In this document: positions 28,156-37,339 of the stretch, piece after piece
How positions within the stretch are numbered: position 1 is the stretch's first letter
Layout: each line of letters starts with the position of its first letter
Assembly: GCF_025950525.1 (NCBI RefSeq)
Contig: NZ_JAPDGS010000002.1
Location: 496,001-560,000, forward strand
Direction of reading: 5' to 3'
Origin: Stagnihabitans lacustris
Lineage (GTDB): Bacteria > Pseudomonadota > Alphaproteobacteria > Rhodobacterales > Rhodobacteraceae
Length of the DNA: 64,000 nucleotides
The notes under the pieces: model-generated
What the model was told of the DNA's origin: nothing
The model's input: only the letters and a program-made list of their open reading frames with translations
Database searches by the model: none
Position numbers and translations under genes: made by a program

Positions 28156-30024
28156 ATGACCCAATTGTCCGATCTTGGCCCGCATGAGCGTTGGCTTTAC
28201 GGCCCCGGCCAGGCCTATGACCTGCCGGGGCTTTGGCTGGACGCCTCGCCCAGCCTGTCTTGCCTGGCCGAGTTCCCGACCCCGGTCCGCAATCCCCTGA
28301 CCGCGCTGGGCAGCCTGTTGCGGGCCGATGGCGTGACCATGAAACCGCGCCTGCCGCCGCTGTGGCGTCCGGACAGCTTTCACCCGACCTTCTTGCCCTT
28401 CTTCCTGGAGCCGGGGCAGGTCACGCCGCTGTCGGCCCATGATCCGGCCAGCCTGGCCACGATGCTGGGTCTTCTGCCGCCCAGGCCGCGGCATCTGCGG
28501 CTGAACTTCCCGCTGCGCTCCGAGACGATCAACCAAGGCACCGCGCCCGCCATGCCGCAAGCGCCCGCCTTGGCCGCGGGAACGCCGCTGGTGGTGGTGG
28601 GCGTGATCGACCACGGCATCGGCTTTGCCCACCAGGCCTTGCGCGACCGGATGGACTATTGCTGGTCGCAATCGGCCTTGGCGGGGCCGGGCCAGCCCGT
28701 GCCCTTTGGCCGCGAGTTCACGCGGGATCAGATCGCGGGGGCGGATGAAGACAGCCTTTACCGCGCGGCGGGCCTTCTGGGCGGGGCCAACCGTCCGCCG
28801 ATGCCCCTGGCGCGGCGCGTGACCCATGGCACCCATGTGCTTGGCACCGCAGCCCAAGGCCCGGATCAGGTGCGGCTTGTGGCGGTCGATCTGCCCGCGA
28901 CCGCGCTGTGGGACACCTCTGGCTTTGGCACCGACATGTTCCTTCTGTCGGCGCTGCATTACATCTTTGACCGCGCCGACCGCATCGCCGCGGCCCATGG
29001 CCTGCCCGCCGTGCCGGTTGTGGTCAATATCTCTTTGGGTTGGTCGGGTGGGCCGCATGACGGGTCCTCGCCCATCGAGGCCGCCCTGGCCGAGATCATC
29101 ACCCACCGCCGAACCCTTGCGCCAACGCTTTTGGTGCTGCCCTCGGGCAACATGCTGAACCATCAGCTTTCGGCGCGGCTGGAGGATGGGCATTTCGTGG
29201 CGGGTCAGGCTGCGATCGGCTGGTTCGCGCCGCCCTGCGACATGACCTCGTCCTTTGCCGAGGTCTGGTTGCCGGGCGGTCCAGAGGGGTATCAGGTCTC
29301 GCTGACCGCGCCGAATGGTCAGGCCGTGACGCTAAGCGCGCCCGGTTGGCAGGATGTGACGGTCGAGGGGCGGACGGTCGGCCTTGCGATGCTGGACCAG
29401 CAGCGCGGGCGCTGGCGGGCGACGTTTTGCCTGGCGCCGACCGAGCCCAAGGCGCGGCCTCCGCTGCCGCATGGGCCTGCCCCGGCTGGGGAATGGCGGA
29501 TCGCGGTGCGCAGGCCTGCGACGGCCCGGGGCGTGGTGCAGGTCCGCATCCAGCGCGACGAGGACATGGGCCATACCGGCGCCCGCCAGTCGCGGCTGAT
29601 CGACCCGGCCCATGCGCCCTTTGACGTCTGGGGCGCCCCGGGCCAAGAGGACAACGGCGCCATGATCTCGCGCCGCGACGGGCTGAACGGGCTGGCGACG
29701 CAAGTTGTGTCGTTGAACGTCGGCGGAAGCGTCGATGCGACGGGGCGACCGGCGCGCTATTCCTCGGCGGGGATGGGGCGCGGCGTCGATGTCTCGGCGC
29801 CTGCGGACCGCGGGAATGTCCGCAAGGGGGTCCTGTCGCTGGCCACAAGCAGCGGCGGAGTTGCGGTGCGGTCGGGCACGTCCTCGGCGGCGCCCTGTGT
29901 GGCTTCGGCGCTGGCGCTGGCGCTGTTGACCGGCGCGCAGCCCCTGGGCAATGGCGCCAACCTTCTGACGGGCACGCCTGTGCCGCCTGACCTGACCCAT
30001 CGTCTGGGCGCGCTGCGACTTTAG
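28156..30024 (+). CDS. S8 family (subtilisin-like) serine protease, apparently cytoplasmic
   Basis: 622 aa. Catalytic triad motifs are intact: VGVIDHGIGF (D152), THGTHVLGTAA (H224) and SGTSSAAP (S576), with VLPSGN supplying the oxyanion Asn. There is an insert of about 330 residues between the Asn region and the Ser, including a beta-rich part (WLPGGPEGYQVSLTAPNGQ). The N-terminus MTQLSDLGPHERWLYG has no signal peptide and no obvious inhibitor propeptide. It is 9 nt downstream of the PAP2-like gene, hence co-transcribed. Substrate unknown. Confidence 0.88.
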   Translation: MTQLSDLGPHERWLYGPGQAYDLPGLWLDASPSLSCLAEFPTPVRNPLTALGSLLRADGVTMKPRLPPLWRPDSFHPTFLPFFLEPGQVTPLSAHDPASLATMLGLLPPRPRHLRLNFPLRSETINQGTAPAMPQAPALAAGTPLVVVGVIDHGIGFAHQALRDRMDYCWSQSALAGPGQPVPFGREFTRDQIAGADEDSLYRAAGLLGGANRPPMPLARRVTHGTHVLGTAAQGPDQVRLVAVDLPATALWDTSGFGTDMFLLSALHYIFDRADRIAAAHGLPAVPVVVNISLGWSGGPHDGSSPIEAALAEIITHRRTLAPTLLVLPSGNMLNHQLSARLEDGHFVAGQAAIGWFAPPCDMTSSFAEVWLPGGPEGYQVSLTAPNGQAVTLSAPGWQDVTVEGRTVGLAMLDQQRGRWRATFCLAPTEPKARPPLPHGPAPAGEWRIAVRRPATARGVVQVRIQRDEDMGHTGARQSRLIDPAHAPFDVWGAPGQEDNGAMISRRDGLNGLATQVVSLNVGGSVDATGRPARYSSAGMGRGVDVSAPADRGNVRKGVLSLATSSGGVAVRSGTSSAAPCVASALALALLTGAQPLGNGANLLTGTPVPPDLTHRLGALRL

Positions 30025-30065
30025 CTGGCCGCGCGGGGGCAACCCTGCGCGATCCGCTTTCGTTC

Positions 30066-30081
30066 TAAACCCCACGTTAAC
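30066..30081 (+). promoter_or_regulatory. CtrA-box-like site upstream of the chemoreceptor-like gene
   Basis: TAAA-N7-TTAAC, one mismatch from TTAA-N7-TTAAC, ending 40 nt before the start at 30122. CtrA controls motility and chemotaxis genes in several alphaproteobacteria, so the context fits. Single-site evidence only. Confidence 0.35.
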
Positions 30082-30121
30082 CCTGACGCGGCCATACTGC
30101 CTGACAAGACAGGAGGCCGTC

Positions 30122-31657
30122 ATGAACATTTCCTTGCGTTTCAAACTCTTCGCCGCTTTCGCCCTGATGGCCGGGGTGATGGGGGCCGTGACGGTCCTGT
30201 CGATCTCGGCTCTGGATCGGCAGGTCCAGGCCTCGGTTGCGGCCCTGACGCGGCAGGATCGCGCGGTCGAGGCGATGGCGACGCTGGGCGCCTTGCCGTT
30301 CCAGACCCAGGGTCTGATCCTGGCCCATCTGCAGGCCCGGACCCAGGCGGACAAGGCCGGGCTGGCCGTCGAACTCCTGGCCGCCGACACGAAAGAGGCG
30401 CTGGCGATCTCGACCCTGGCCGGGCTGGCGCAAGGGGCCGAGGGGGCCCTTGTCGCCGACCTGCAGCTTCAGGCGAAACAGGCGGCGGACCTGCGCGCGC
30501 GGCTGGTGTCGATCTCCTCCCGCAACACCTTGGGCGAGGCTGTGGTTCTGGCGACCCAGCAGATGCCTTCCCTGCGCGCCGAAATCATCGCGACGCTGGA
30601 TGATGTGGCGGCGCAGACCGGCAATGCCCTGGCGGTGGCCCGGGCAAAGGCCGCCTTGAATGGGGTTGCGGCCGCACAGAAGAACGCTCTGCTGGACCCC
30701 GCGCCGGGTTATGTGACGGGTCAACTGGCCGCGGCCGCCCTCGCCCGGGCCGAGATGGCGGACGCGCTGTCGCGGCTACCCGCCGATCCCGTGCCCGCGA
30801 TGGTCCCGCTGCGTGATCTGATGGCCGAGTTGCAGGCGCTGGACGACCAGATGGAGGTTTTGGTGCGTGATGGCGGGCAGGACACGGCCGAAACGATCTT
30901 TCAGACGCAGTTGCGCCCGCTGGACCGCCAGCGCCAAGAGGGTCTGTCGGGCCTTGCGCGGCTGATGCAGACCGGCCGCCGCGCGGTCGAGGCCGCAGCC
31001 CAAGAGGCGGCGGCGGATTGGCGGATGACGCTGGTGCTGATGGTCGATGGGGCGCTTGTCCTTGGCTTTGGCCTGGTGATGCTGGGCCTGTCGCGGCTTG
31101 GCCGCGGGCTGGAGGCGGCGGTGCGGCTTGCCGAACAGATCGCCGAAGCGACGGGGGCGCCGCCGACCTGGGTCAAGGGCAATCTCTCGGGCCGGTTGAC
31201 GGCGGCGCTGGTGCGGATCTCGGCGGGGCAATCGGCGGTGCTGGCCTCGCTGGAGGCGGCGGCGGCGGGGCGTCCCCCGCGTCAGGACATGAACGAAGCG
31301 CTGCGGCAGAAGTTTGGGGCGATCTTGTCACAATGGGCGCCGCAGGGGGGCGGGGCCCGGGGCCGGGAAGCGGCCGGTCTGCAAGAAACGCTGCGCGATG
31401 CGGTGGCGGATGCGCGGACCCTGCAAGAGGGGGCGGGCGGGCTGGCTGCGGCGCTGAGCCTGCAAGGGGCGGGCGCAGGTCTTGTGCCCGAGGCAGAGCG
31501 TCACGCCCTGATCGCCGAACGTCACCTGGCGACGCTGGTGCTGGCCGACCGGCAGGCTCTGGACCTGGCCCAGGCGCTAGCGCCCCACCAATCGCCGCTT
31601 GCGCCCCATCACGCCCCTCTTGCGCCCAACCCCTCCCCGCTGCGCCGCATCGCCTAG
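30122..31657 (+). CDS. degenerate chemoreceptor-like membrane protein without signalling hairpin
   Basis: 511 aa. TM1 at about residues 8-30 (LFAAFALMAGVMGAVTVLSI), a long helical periplasmic region rich in Ala/Leu/Gln as in four-helix-bundle ligand domains, and TM2 near residue 305-325 (LVLMVDGALVLGFGLVML). The cytoplasmic part is Ala-rich and helical but lacks the conserved MCP tip (the F-Q-T-N-x-L-A-L-N-A-x-x-E-A-A-R-A-G-E motif). The C-terminus is His/Pro-rich with LAPHQSPLAPHHAPLAPNPSPL repeats. ATG at 30122 after GGAGG. It may be a sensor that partners other proteins. Confidence 0.65.
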   Translation: MNISLRFKLFAAFALMAGVMGAVTVLSISALDRQVQASVAALTRQDRAVEAMATLGALPFQTQGLILAHLQARTQADKAGLAVELLAADTKEALAISTLAGLAQGAEGALVADLQLQAKQAADLRARLVSISSRNTLGEAVVLATQQMPSLRAEIIATLDDVAAQTGNALAVARAKAALNGVAAAQKNALLDPAPGYVTGQLAAAALARAEMADALSRLPADPVPAMVPLRDLMAELQALDDQMEVLVRDGGQDTAETIFQTQLRPLDRQRQEGLSGLARLMQTGRRAVEAAAQEAAADWRMTLVLMVDGALVLGFGLVMLGLSRLGRGLEAAVRLAEQIAEATGAPPTWVKGNLSGRLTAALVRISAGQSAVLASLEAAAAGRPPRQDMNEALRQKFGAILSQWAPQGGGARGREAAGLQETLRDAVADARTLQEGAGGLAAALSLQGAGAGLVPEAERHALIAERHLATLVLADRQALDLAQALAPHQSPLAPHHAPLAPNPSPLRRIA

Positions 31658-31723
31658 GGCGGCTTTCGTGCAAGCGCGCGGTTCCCCCTTGCCCCGCGCC
31701 GCGGCTTCCGCTTCCATGGCGCC

Positions 31724-32464
31724 ATGAACATCGACCTGAACTCCGATCTTGGCGAGGCTTTCGGCCCCTGGTCCATGGGCCCCGATGCCGCGCTGTTGCA
31801 GCTTGTCACCTCGGCCAATGTCGCCTGTGGTGGCCATGCCGGCGACCCCGAGACCATGTATCGCACCCTGGTTCTGGCGCGGGAGCGGGGCGTGACCGTC
31901 GGCGCCCATCCCGGCTATGCCGATCCGATGGGCTTTGGCCGTCGCGTCATCCCCATGACCCCGGCCGAGATCACGCGGATGGTTGCCGCCCAGATCGGCG
32001 CCCTGCAGGGCATCGCGCGGCTGGCGGGGACAAGGGTGGCCTATGTCAAGGCGCATGGCGCCCTGGCCAATCTTGCCGCCGAAAGCCCCGAGGTCGCCCG
32101 CGCCCTGGTGGCCGCCCTGCCGCCCGACCTGCCGCTTCTGGCGATTTCGGGCACCGCGCAACAGCTTGCGGCGCAAGAGGCCCGCCACCCGGTCTTTGCC
32201 GAGATTTTCGCCGACCGCGCCTATCTGCCCGATGGCAGGCTTGTGCCGCGCAGCCGGCCCGATGCGATGCTTCATGGTCCAGCCGCGGTCGACCGCATCC
32301 TGGGCTTTTTGCGCAGCGGGGTCATGCCCACGACCGGCGCGCCGCTGGCCTTGAAGGCGCAGTCGATCTGCATCCATGGCGACAGCGCCGAGGCCCTGAG
32401 CCTGGCCCAAGACCTGCGCGCGCGCCTCTTGGCCGAGGGCGTCACCCTGGCGCCCTTCGCATGA
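31724..32464 (+). CDS. pxpA: 5-oxoprolinase subunit A (LamB/YcsF family)
   Basis: 246 aa. MNIDLNSDLGEAFGPWSMGPDAALLQLVTSANVACGGHAGDP is the family signature, with VGAHPGYADPMGFGRR and YVKAHGALAN following. With PxpB and PxpC it forms the ATP-dependent 5-oxoproline (pyroglutamate) hydrolase, a metabolite repair enzyme. It starts the pxpABC operon and overlaps pxpB by 4 nt. Confidence 0.95.
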   Translation: MNIDLNSDLGEAFGPWSMGPDAALLQLVTSANVACGGHAGDPETMYRTLVLARERGVTVGAHPGYADPMGFGRRVIPMTPAEITRMVAAQIGALQGIARLAGTRVAYVKAHGALANLAAESPEVARALVAALPPDLPLLAISGTAQQLAAQEARHPVFAEIFADRAYLPDGRLVPRSRPDAMLHGPAAVDRILGFLRSGVMPTTGAPLALKAQSICIHGDSAEALSLAQDLRARLLAEGVTLAPFA

Positions 32465-33087
32465 CGCCCCATCTGCGTCCGGTTGCCGGTCACGCCCTTC
32501 TGGTCGAATATGCCGAGGCGATCTCGGACCTCGCCCATGCGGCGGTGCTGGACCTGGATGCCGCCCTGCGCGCCCATCCCTTCGACGGATTGGTCGAAAC
32601 CGTGCCGGCCTTTGTCAACCTGTTGATCACCTTTGACCCGCTGCGGACCGATCCCGAGGCCATCGCCCGGCACCTGTCGACCTTGCCGATCCAGGCGCAA
32701 AGCCGGGCCGGTCAGGCCCATGAGGTCGCGATCACCTATGACGGTCCGGACTTGGCCGAGGTCGCCGCGCGGACCGGGCTGACGCCGCCAAAGGTCGCGG
32801 CCCTTCATGCGGCGGCGACCTATAAGGTCTGTCTTTACGGCTTTGCGCCCGGCTATGCCTATCTGGGTGGCCTGCCGCCCGCGCTGCGGCTGGACCGCAA
32901 GACCGCGCCGCTGCGCGATGTGCCGGCGGGGTCGGTCATCATCGCGGGCGGGCAATGCCTGATCACCACGCTGACCATGCCCACCGGCTGGTGGATCATC
33001 GGCCACAGCCCGGTCAAGGTCCTGACCGGCGACGCCCGCCGCCCCTTTCTGTTCGCGGTCGGCGACACGGTCCGGTTCGCGCCATGA
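32461..33087 (+). CDS. pxpB: 5-oxoprolinase subunit B
   Basis: 208 aa. VCLYGFAPGYAYLGGLPPALRLDRKTAPLRDVPAGSVIIAGGQ and WWIIGHSPVKVL are allophanate-hydrolase subunit 1/PxpB blocks. ATG at 32461 in an ATGA overlap with pxpA. The frame is open far upstream inside pxpA and the preceding gene without homology. Confidence 0.95.
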   Translation: MTPHLRPVAGHALLVEYAEAISDLAHAAVLDLDAALRAHPFDGLVETVPAFVNLLITFDPLRTDPEAIARHLSTLPIQAQSRAGQAHEVAITYDGPDLAEVAARTGLTPPKVAALHAAATYKVCLYGFAPGYAYLGGLPPALRLDRKTAPLRDVPAGSVIIAGGQCLITTLTMPTGWWIIGHSPVKVLTGDARRPFLFAVGDTVRFAP

Positions 33088-33983
33088 CCCGGTTGAAGGT
33101 GGTTTTCGCCGGCCCGCATGTGACGCTGCAGGACCGCGGGCGCCCGGGGATGCTGCGCTTTGGCGTGCCCGCCTCGGGGCCGATGGACCGCGCGGCCTTT
33201 GCCATCGCGACGCGGGCGGCAGAGAGCGCCTCGGCCATCGAGGTGTCACTTGGCGGCCTTGCGCTGCAGGCGCTGGATGGCGCGGTCAGCCTGGCGCTGG
33301 CCGGTGGCGGCTTCATCGCCGAGCATGGCGGCAAGGGCGGCTCCTGGCAGGTTCTGACGCTGCAGGAGGGCGAGACTTTGCGGCTGCGGCCCGGGTTTTG
33401 GGGCGCCTGGACCTATGTTGCGGTTGCGGGGCGGGTTCTGGCGCCGGACTGGCTGGGCGCGCAGGCGACGCATGGGCCCTCGGGTCTGGGCGGCGGGCGG
33501 CTGACGACGGGCCAGGTGCTGGAGGTGCAGGCCCCGCGGCTTTTGCCCGATGCGATCCTGCCCTGTCCGGTTTTTGCACGGCCGCGCCGGGTGTTCCGGG
33601 CGGTGGCGGGGCCGCAGGACCGGTTCTTTGCCGCCGCGGACCTGAAGACCTTTTTTTCCGCGCGTTTCGTGGTTTCGACGGCCATCGACCGGATGGGGCT
33701 TCGGCTGCAGGGGCCGGCGCTGGTGCCGGTGGGCGCGCTGTCGATCCCCTCCGAGCCTTTGTTGCGCGGCTCGGTGCAGGTGAATGGCGAGGGGGGGACC
33801 ACGGTCTTGATGGCCGACCACCAGACCACCGGCGGCTATCCTAAAATTGCAACGATTCTGGATGCCGATCTGGATGCGCTGGCGCGCGTCAGGCCGGGGG
33901 ATGGGGTTCATTTTCAAAGGGTTGATGCGGCGCAGGCGTTGCAGATTGAACGGGCGGAAAGAATCCGGGCGGATCGGGGCTGA
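33084..33983 (+). CDS. pxpC: 5-oxoprolinase subunit C (biotin-dependent carboxyltransferase-like)
   Basis: 299 aa. TLQDRGRPGMLRFGVPASGPMDRAAFAIA near the N-terminus and MADHQTTGGYPKIATI near the C-terminus are PxpC/allophanate-hydrolase subunit 2 signatures. It pairs with PxpB to phosphorylate and open 5-oxoproline. Overlaps pxpB by 4 nt. Confidence 0.95.
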   Translation: MTRLKVVFAGPHVTLQDRGRPGMLRFGVPASGPMDRAAFAIATRAAESASAIEVSLGGLALQALDGAVSLALAGGGFIAEHGGKGGSWQVLTLQEGETLRLRPGFWGAWTYVAVAGRVLAPDWLGAQATHGPSGLGGGRLTTGQVLEVQAPRLLPDAILPCPVFARPRRVFRAVAGPQDRFFAAADLKTFFSARFVVSTAIDRMGLRLQGPALVPVGALSIPSEPLLRGSVQVNGEGGTTVLMADHQTTGGYPKIATILDADLDALARVRPGDGVHFQRVDAAQALQIERAERIRADRG

Positions 33984-34067
33984 ATTAATCGGTTGGCAAG
34001 TTTCTCATGCGATTTTTGCTGCTAATCGCGGCAAAGACGCGATGTTTCGCTCAACCAAGAGGCTCCC

Positions 34068-34640
34068 ATGGTCCGTCGTTTTTCCTTGTTGCTCCCCTTT
34101 GCGCTGATGGCCTCTATGGCCAATGCCGCCGATTTCCAGGCCGCGGAAGAGGCGTATTTGAACGCCTCGATCCGCCCCTGGGCCAGTGATCCCGCCCTGG
34201 TCGAGGCGATCAAGGCCGCCAATGCGGAACGTGCGGCCTATGATCAGGCCAAGATCGACGAACTTGACGCCGCCTGGAAGGCAGAGGTCGGGGCCGCCGC
34301 CCAACCCACGATCTCGCCCGTCCTGACCAATGCCGCGTCGGACTTCCTGCGCGCGCAAGTCGAGGCCTCGGCCGGCGCTGTGACCGAGGCTTTCGTGACC
34401 GATGCCAAGGGTCTGAACGTCGCCGCATCCGAGCCGACCTCTGACTTCTGGCAGGGCGACGAGCCCAAGTTCTCCGAGGTTTTCACCAAGGGCAAGGACG
34501 GCGTCCTGTTCTCGGATGTCGAACTGGACGAGTCGACCCAGATCTATTCGGGTCAGATTTCGGTGACGATCACCGATCCGGCGACGGGCGAAGCCATCGG
34601 CACCTTGACCGTCGGGGTGAATGCCGAGTCCTTGATGTAA
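34068..34640 (+). CDS. secreted sensory-type protein (Cache-like), 190 aa
   Basis: Signal peptide MVRRFSLLLPFALMASMANA, cleavage after ANA-A. The mature part is acidic and ends GQISVTITDPATGEAIGTLTVGVNAESL, which matches the last strands of Cache-type ligand-binding domains. It starts 84 nt after pxpC and ends 21 nt before a chemoreceptor, so it is plausibly a periplasmic ligand-binding partner of that receptor. This role is inferred. Confidence 0.7.
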   Translation: MVRRFSLLLPFALMASMANAADFQAAEEAYLNASIRPWASDPALVEAIKAANAERAAYDQAKIDELDAAWKAEVGAAAQPTISPVLTNAASDFLRAQVEASAGAVTEAFVTDAKGLNVAASEPTSDFWQGDEPKFSEVFTKGKDGVLFSDVELDESTQIYSGQISVTITDPATGEAIGTLTVGVNAESLM

Positions 34641-34661
34641 TCCGCAAAGGGGGAGTGTCGC

Positions 34662-36380
34662 ATGGCCAAACCAGGCAAAACGCCCTTCAAGGGGCTAACG
34701 ATCTTTCAGAAATGCCTGACGGCGATGGCCGTGACGACCGCTTTGGTCGCCGGGATGGTCACGTTCAACGCGGCCACTCTCCTTCAGGATGTCGCCAGGA
34801 ACGGGCTGCGTGACTTGGCCGCTGCCGCGACCATGGGGGTCGCCAGCGACCTTTCGGGGGCGCTGAAATTCGGCAAGACGGCGATCATCCAGACCGCTTT
34901 CACCGACTTCAAGGCGCAAATCGGCGACAAGCTGGAGGCCGCGCAGGCCTTCAGCGCCGAGGGTGCGCCGGGCGCCGTCCTGGGCAGCCCGGACCCTGCG
35001 ACGACGGCGATCTTTGCCGACCTTGCCAAGAAAGCCATGGCCTCCGGCCAGCTGGAGCGGGATGCAACGGGCCTTTTCCTCGCCTCGCCGGCGGTTTTTG
35101 GCGAAAAGGGCGCTTTGGCCGGGGCTGTGGCCATGCAGTGGACATCGGCGGGGCTTGAGGCTTCCTATGGGGCGCAGCAGACCCGGGCGATCATCCTTGC
35201 CGGCGTGGTCTTTCTGACCTTGATGGGCGCTGTCGGTTGGTATCTGAACCGCAGCCTGAAAAAGCCGCTGGAGTCGCTGGCCACCGCGATGGATGGCGTC
35301 GCCAATGCCGATTTCGTGACCGAGATTCCGGGCCGGACCCGGTCGGACGAGGCCGGCCGCATTGCGCAATCGCTGGATGTCATGCGGCACAACCTGAGCA
35401 TGGCCGAAAAAGAACGCCAGCAGCGCGAGATGGATCAGGCGGATCAGGCCATCGTGGTCGAGGATCTGTCGGCCAGCTTGCGGCAACTGGCGCAGGGCGA
35501 TCTGACGGTGCGCCTGCCCGCCAGCATCCCCGCCGGCTATGAAGAGCTGCGCGACAACTACAATTCCGCGCTGGAGCGGTTGGGGGCGGTGTTGAAGTCG
35601 GTGGTCGATACCGCGCGCCGGATCGAGACCTCGGCCAATGACATCAGCCAGCAGACGACCCATCTGTCGCAGCGCACCGAAAACCAGGCCGCGACCCTGG
35701 AAGAGACGGCCGCCGCCATGGAAGAGCTTCATTCCAACGTGCGCTCGGCCGCCAATTCCACGCAAGAGGTCGAAGGCATCGTCCATTCCGCCGAGGCGGA
35801 GGCCTCGCAAAGCGGCGCCGTGGTCGAAAATGCCGTGGCCGCGATGCAGGATATCAAACGCTTCTCGGGTCAGATTTCCACGATCATCGGGGTGATCGAC
35901 GACATCGCCTTCCAGACCAACCTTCTGGCCCTGAATGCGGGCGTCGAGGCGGCACGGGCGGGCGAGGCGGGCCGCGGCTTTGCCGTCGTGGCCTCGGAAG
36001 TGCGAGCGCTGGCGCAAAGGTCCTCCGAGGCCGCGCGCGAAATCAAGTCGCTGATCAACGGGTCGGCCCAGCAGGTCGAACGCGGTGTGGGTCTGGTGTC
36101 GAACGCCGGTGAGGCCCTGTCCAAGATCGCCAACCGGGTGCAGAACATCACCCAGCTGATTTCCGGCATCGCAAAGGGCGCCGGGGCACAATCCGCCGCG
36201 GTGGGCGAAATCAACATCGGCGTCGGTCAGCTGGACCAGGTGACGCAGAAAAATGCCGCCATGGCCCAGCAGACGACCGAATCCTGCCTGGCGCTGCGGG
36301 CCCAATCGCGCGACCTGGCCGAGATGGTGGCCGTCTTCCGCATCGACAACAACTCTGGCCGCAAACGTCAGGCGGCCTGA
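34662..36380 (+). CDS. methyl-accepting chemotaxis protein
   Basis: 572 aa. TM1 near residues 18-42, a ~130-residue periplasmic region, TM2 near 173-193 ([20 protein letters not shown]), HAMP ([24 protein letters not shown]), a second HAMP-like unit and the MCP signalling domain, with [38 protein letters not shown] at its tip. Full length and apparently functional. No obvious NWETF-type CheR tether at the C-terminus (it ends RKRQAA). The 3' end overlaps the convergent ABC ATPase gene by 13 nt. Confidence 0.95.
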   Translation: MAKPGKTPFKGLTIFQKCLTAMAVTTALVAGMVTFNAATLLQDVARNGLRDLAAAATMGVASDLSGALKFGKTAIIQTAFTDFKAQIGDKLEAAQAFSAEGAPGAVLGSPDPATTAIFADLAKKAMASGQLERDATGLFLASPAVFGEKGALAGAVAMQWTSAGLEASYGAQQTRAIILAGVVFLTLMGAVGWYLNRSLKKPLESLATAMDGVANADFVTEIPGRTRSDEAGRIAQSLDVMRHNLSMAEKERQQREMDQADQAIVVEDLSASLRQLAQGDLTVRLPASIPAGYEELRDNYNSALERLGAVLKSVVDTARRIETSANDISQQTTHLSQRTENQAATLEETAAAMEELHSNVRSAANSTQEVEGIVHSAEAEASQSGAVVENAVAAMQDIKRFSGQISTIIGVIDDIAFQTNLLALNAGVEAARAGEAGRGFAVVASEVRALAQRSSEAAREIKSLINGSAQQVERGVGLVSNAGEALSKIANRVQNITQLISGIAKGAGAQSAAVGEINIGVGQLDQVTQKNAAMAQQTTESCLALRAQSRDLAEMVAVFRIDNNSGRKRQAA

Positions 36381-37336
36381 AAGTGAAAGGCCCGGCCCGG
36401 CTGTGGCGTCGCGAAAGCACGCGCACCAAGGGCCGGGCAATCTTGTCCCTGAATGCGGATGGTCAACTCGCCCATCTCTTGCGTGGCCAGGTAAAGGATG
36501 CTCTCGGCGCCCAGCCTTTCGACATGGCGCACCGTGCCCTCCCAAAGGCCCGCACTGGTTGACAGGTCCAGGTGTTCGGGCCTGATGCCAAAGGTGCCCC
36601 CGTCGCGCGGGACCAGGTTCATCTTGGGACTGCCGATAAAGCCCGCAACAAAGGGCGAGACCGGCGCGTTATACAGCTCCATCGGTGAGCCGACCTGTTC
36701 GATCCGCCCCCCGTTCAACACGACGATCTTGTCGGCCATGGTCATCGCCTCGACCTGATCATGGGTTACATAGATCATCGTGGCGCCCAATTTGCGGTGC
36801 AGGTCGGTCAGCTCCATCCGCATCTGGGCGCGCAGGGCGGCATCCAGATTGGACAGGGGCTCGTCCAGCAAAAACACTTTGGGGTCGCGCACCATGGCCC
36901 GCCCGATGGCGACGCGCTGGCGTTGCCCCCCCGACAGGGCCTTGGGTTTGCGGTCCAAAAGCGGCCCCAGCTGCAAGATTTCTGCCGCAGCCTGGACCTT
37001 GGCCGCAATCTCGGCCTTGGGCAGACGCGCCAGCGACAGGCCAAAACCGATGTTCTCGCGCACCGTCAGATGGGGATACAAAGCATAGCTTTGGAACACC
37101 ATGGCGATCCCGCGCTCGGAGGGTTCGGCATCGGTGACTTCCCGCCCCGCGATTTCGATGACGCCCGAACTCGCCTCTTCCAGCCCGGCAATCAGACGCA
37201 AAAGCGTCGACTTTCCGCAGCCCGAGGGGCCGACAAAGACGCAGAATTCACCTGGTTCGATGAGCAGGTCGATGCCCTTGATCACGCCCACGGCGCCAAA
37301 GGATTTCTTCAGGTTTTTCAAGATAACAGAGGACAT
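36368..37336 (-). CDS. sugar ABC transporter ATP-binding protein (UgpC/MalK type)
   Basis: 322 aa. Walker [14 protein letters not shown], signature [16 protein letters not shown], Walker [22 protein letters not shown]-loop [15 protein letters not shown], and a C-terminal TOBE/MalK regulatory domain (GIRPEHLDL). It powers the two permeases upstream. Last gene of the rhamnoside-type cassette on this strand, 3 nt after the preceding permease. Confidence 0.95.
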   Translation of the reverse strand: MSSVILKNLKKSFGAVGVIKGIDLLIEPGEFCVFVGPSGCGKSTLLRLIAGLEEASSGVIEIAGREVTDAEPSERGIAMVFQSYALYPHLTVRENIGFGLSLARLPKAEIAAKVQAAAEILQLGPLLDRKPKALSGGQRQRVAIGRAMVRDPKVFLLDEPLSNLDAALRAQMRMELTDLHRKLGATMIYVTHDQVEAMTMADKIVVLNGGRIEQVGSPMELYNAPVSPFVAGFIGSPKMNLVPRDGGTFGIRPEHLDLSTSAGLWEGTVRHVERLGAESILYLATQEMGELTIRIQGQDCPALGARAFATPQPGRAFHFQAA

Positions 37337-37339
37337 GTG

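Noticed and set aside
31018-33087. 689-codon plus frame spanning the chemoreceptor-like gene and pxpA
   Set aside because: Only its last 208 codons, from the ATG at 32461, resemble a protein (PxpB); the rest is out of frame with the real genes.
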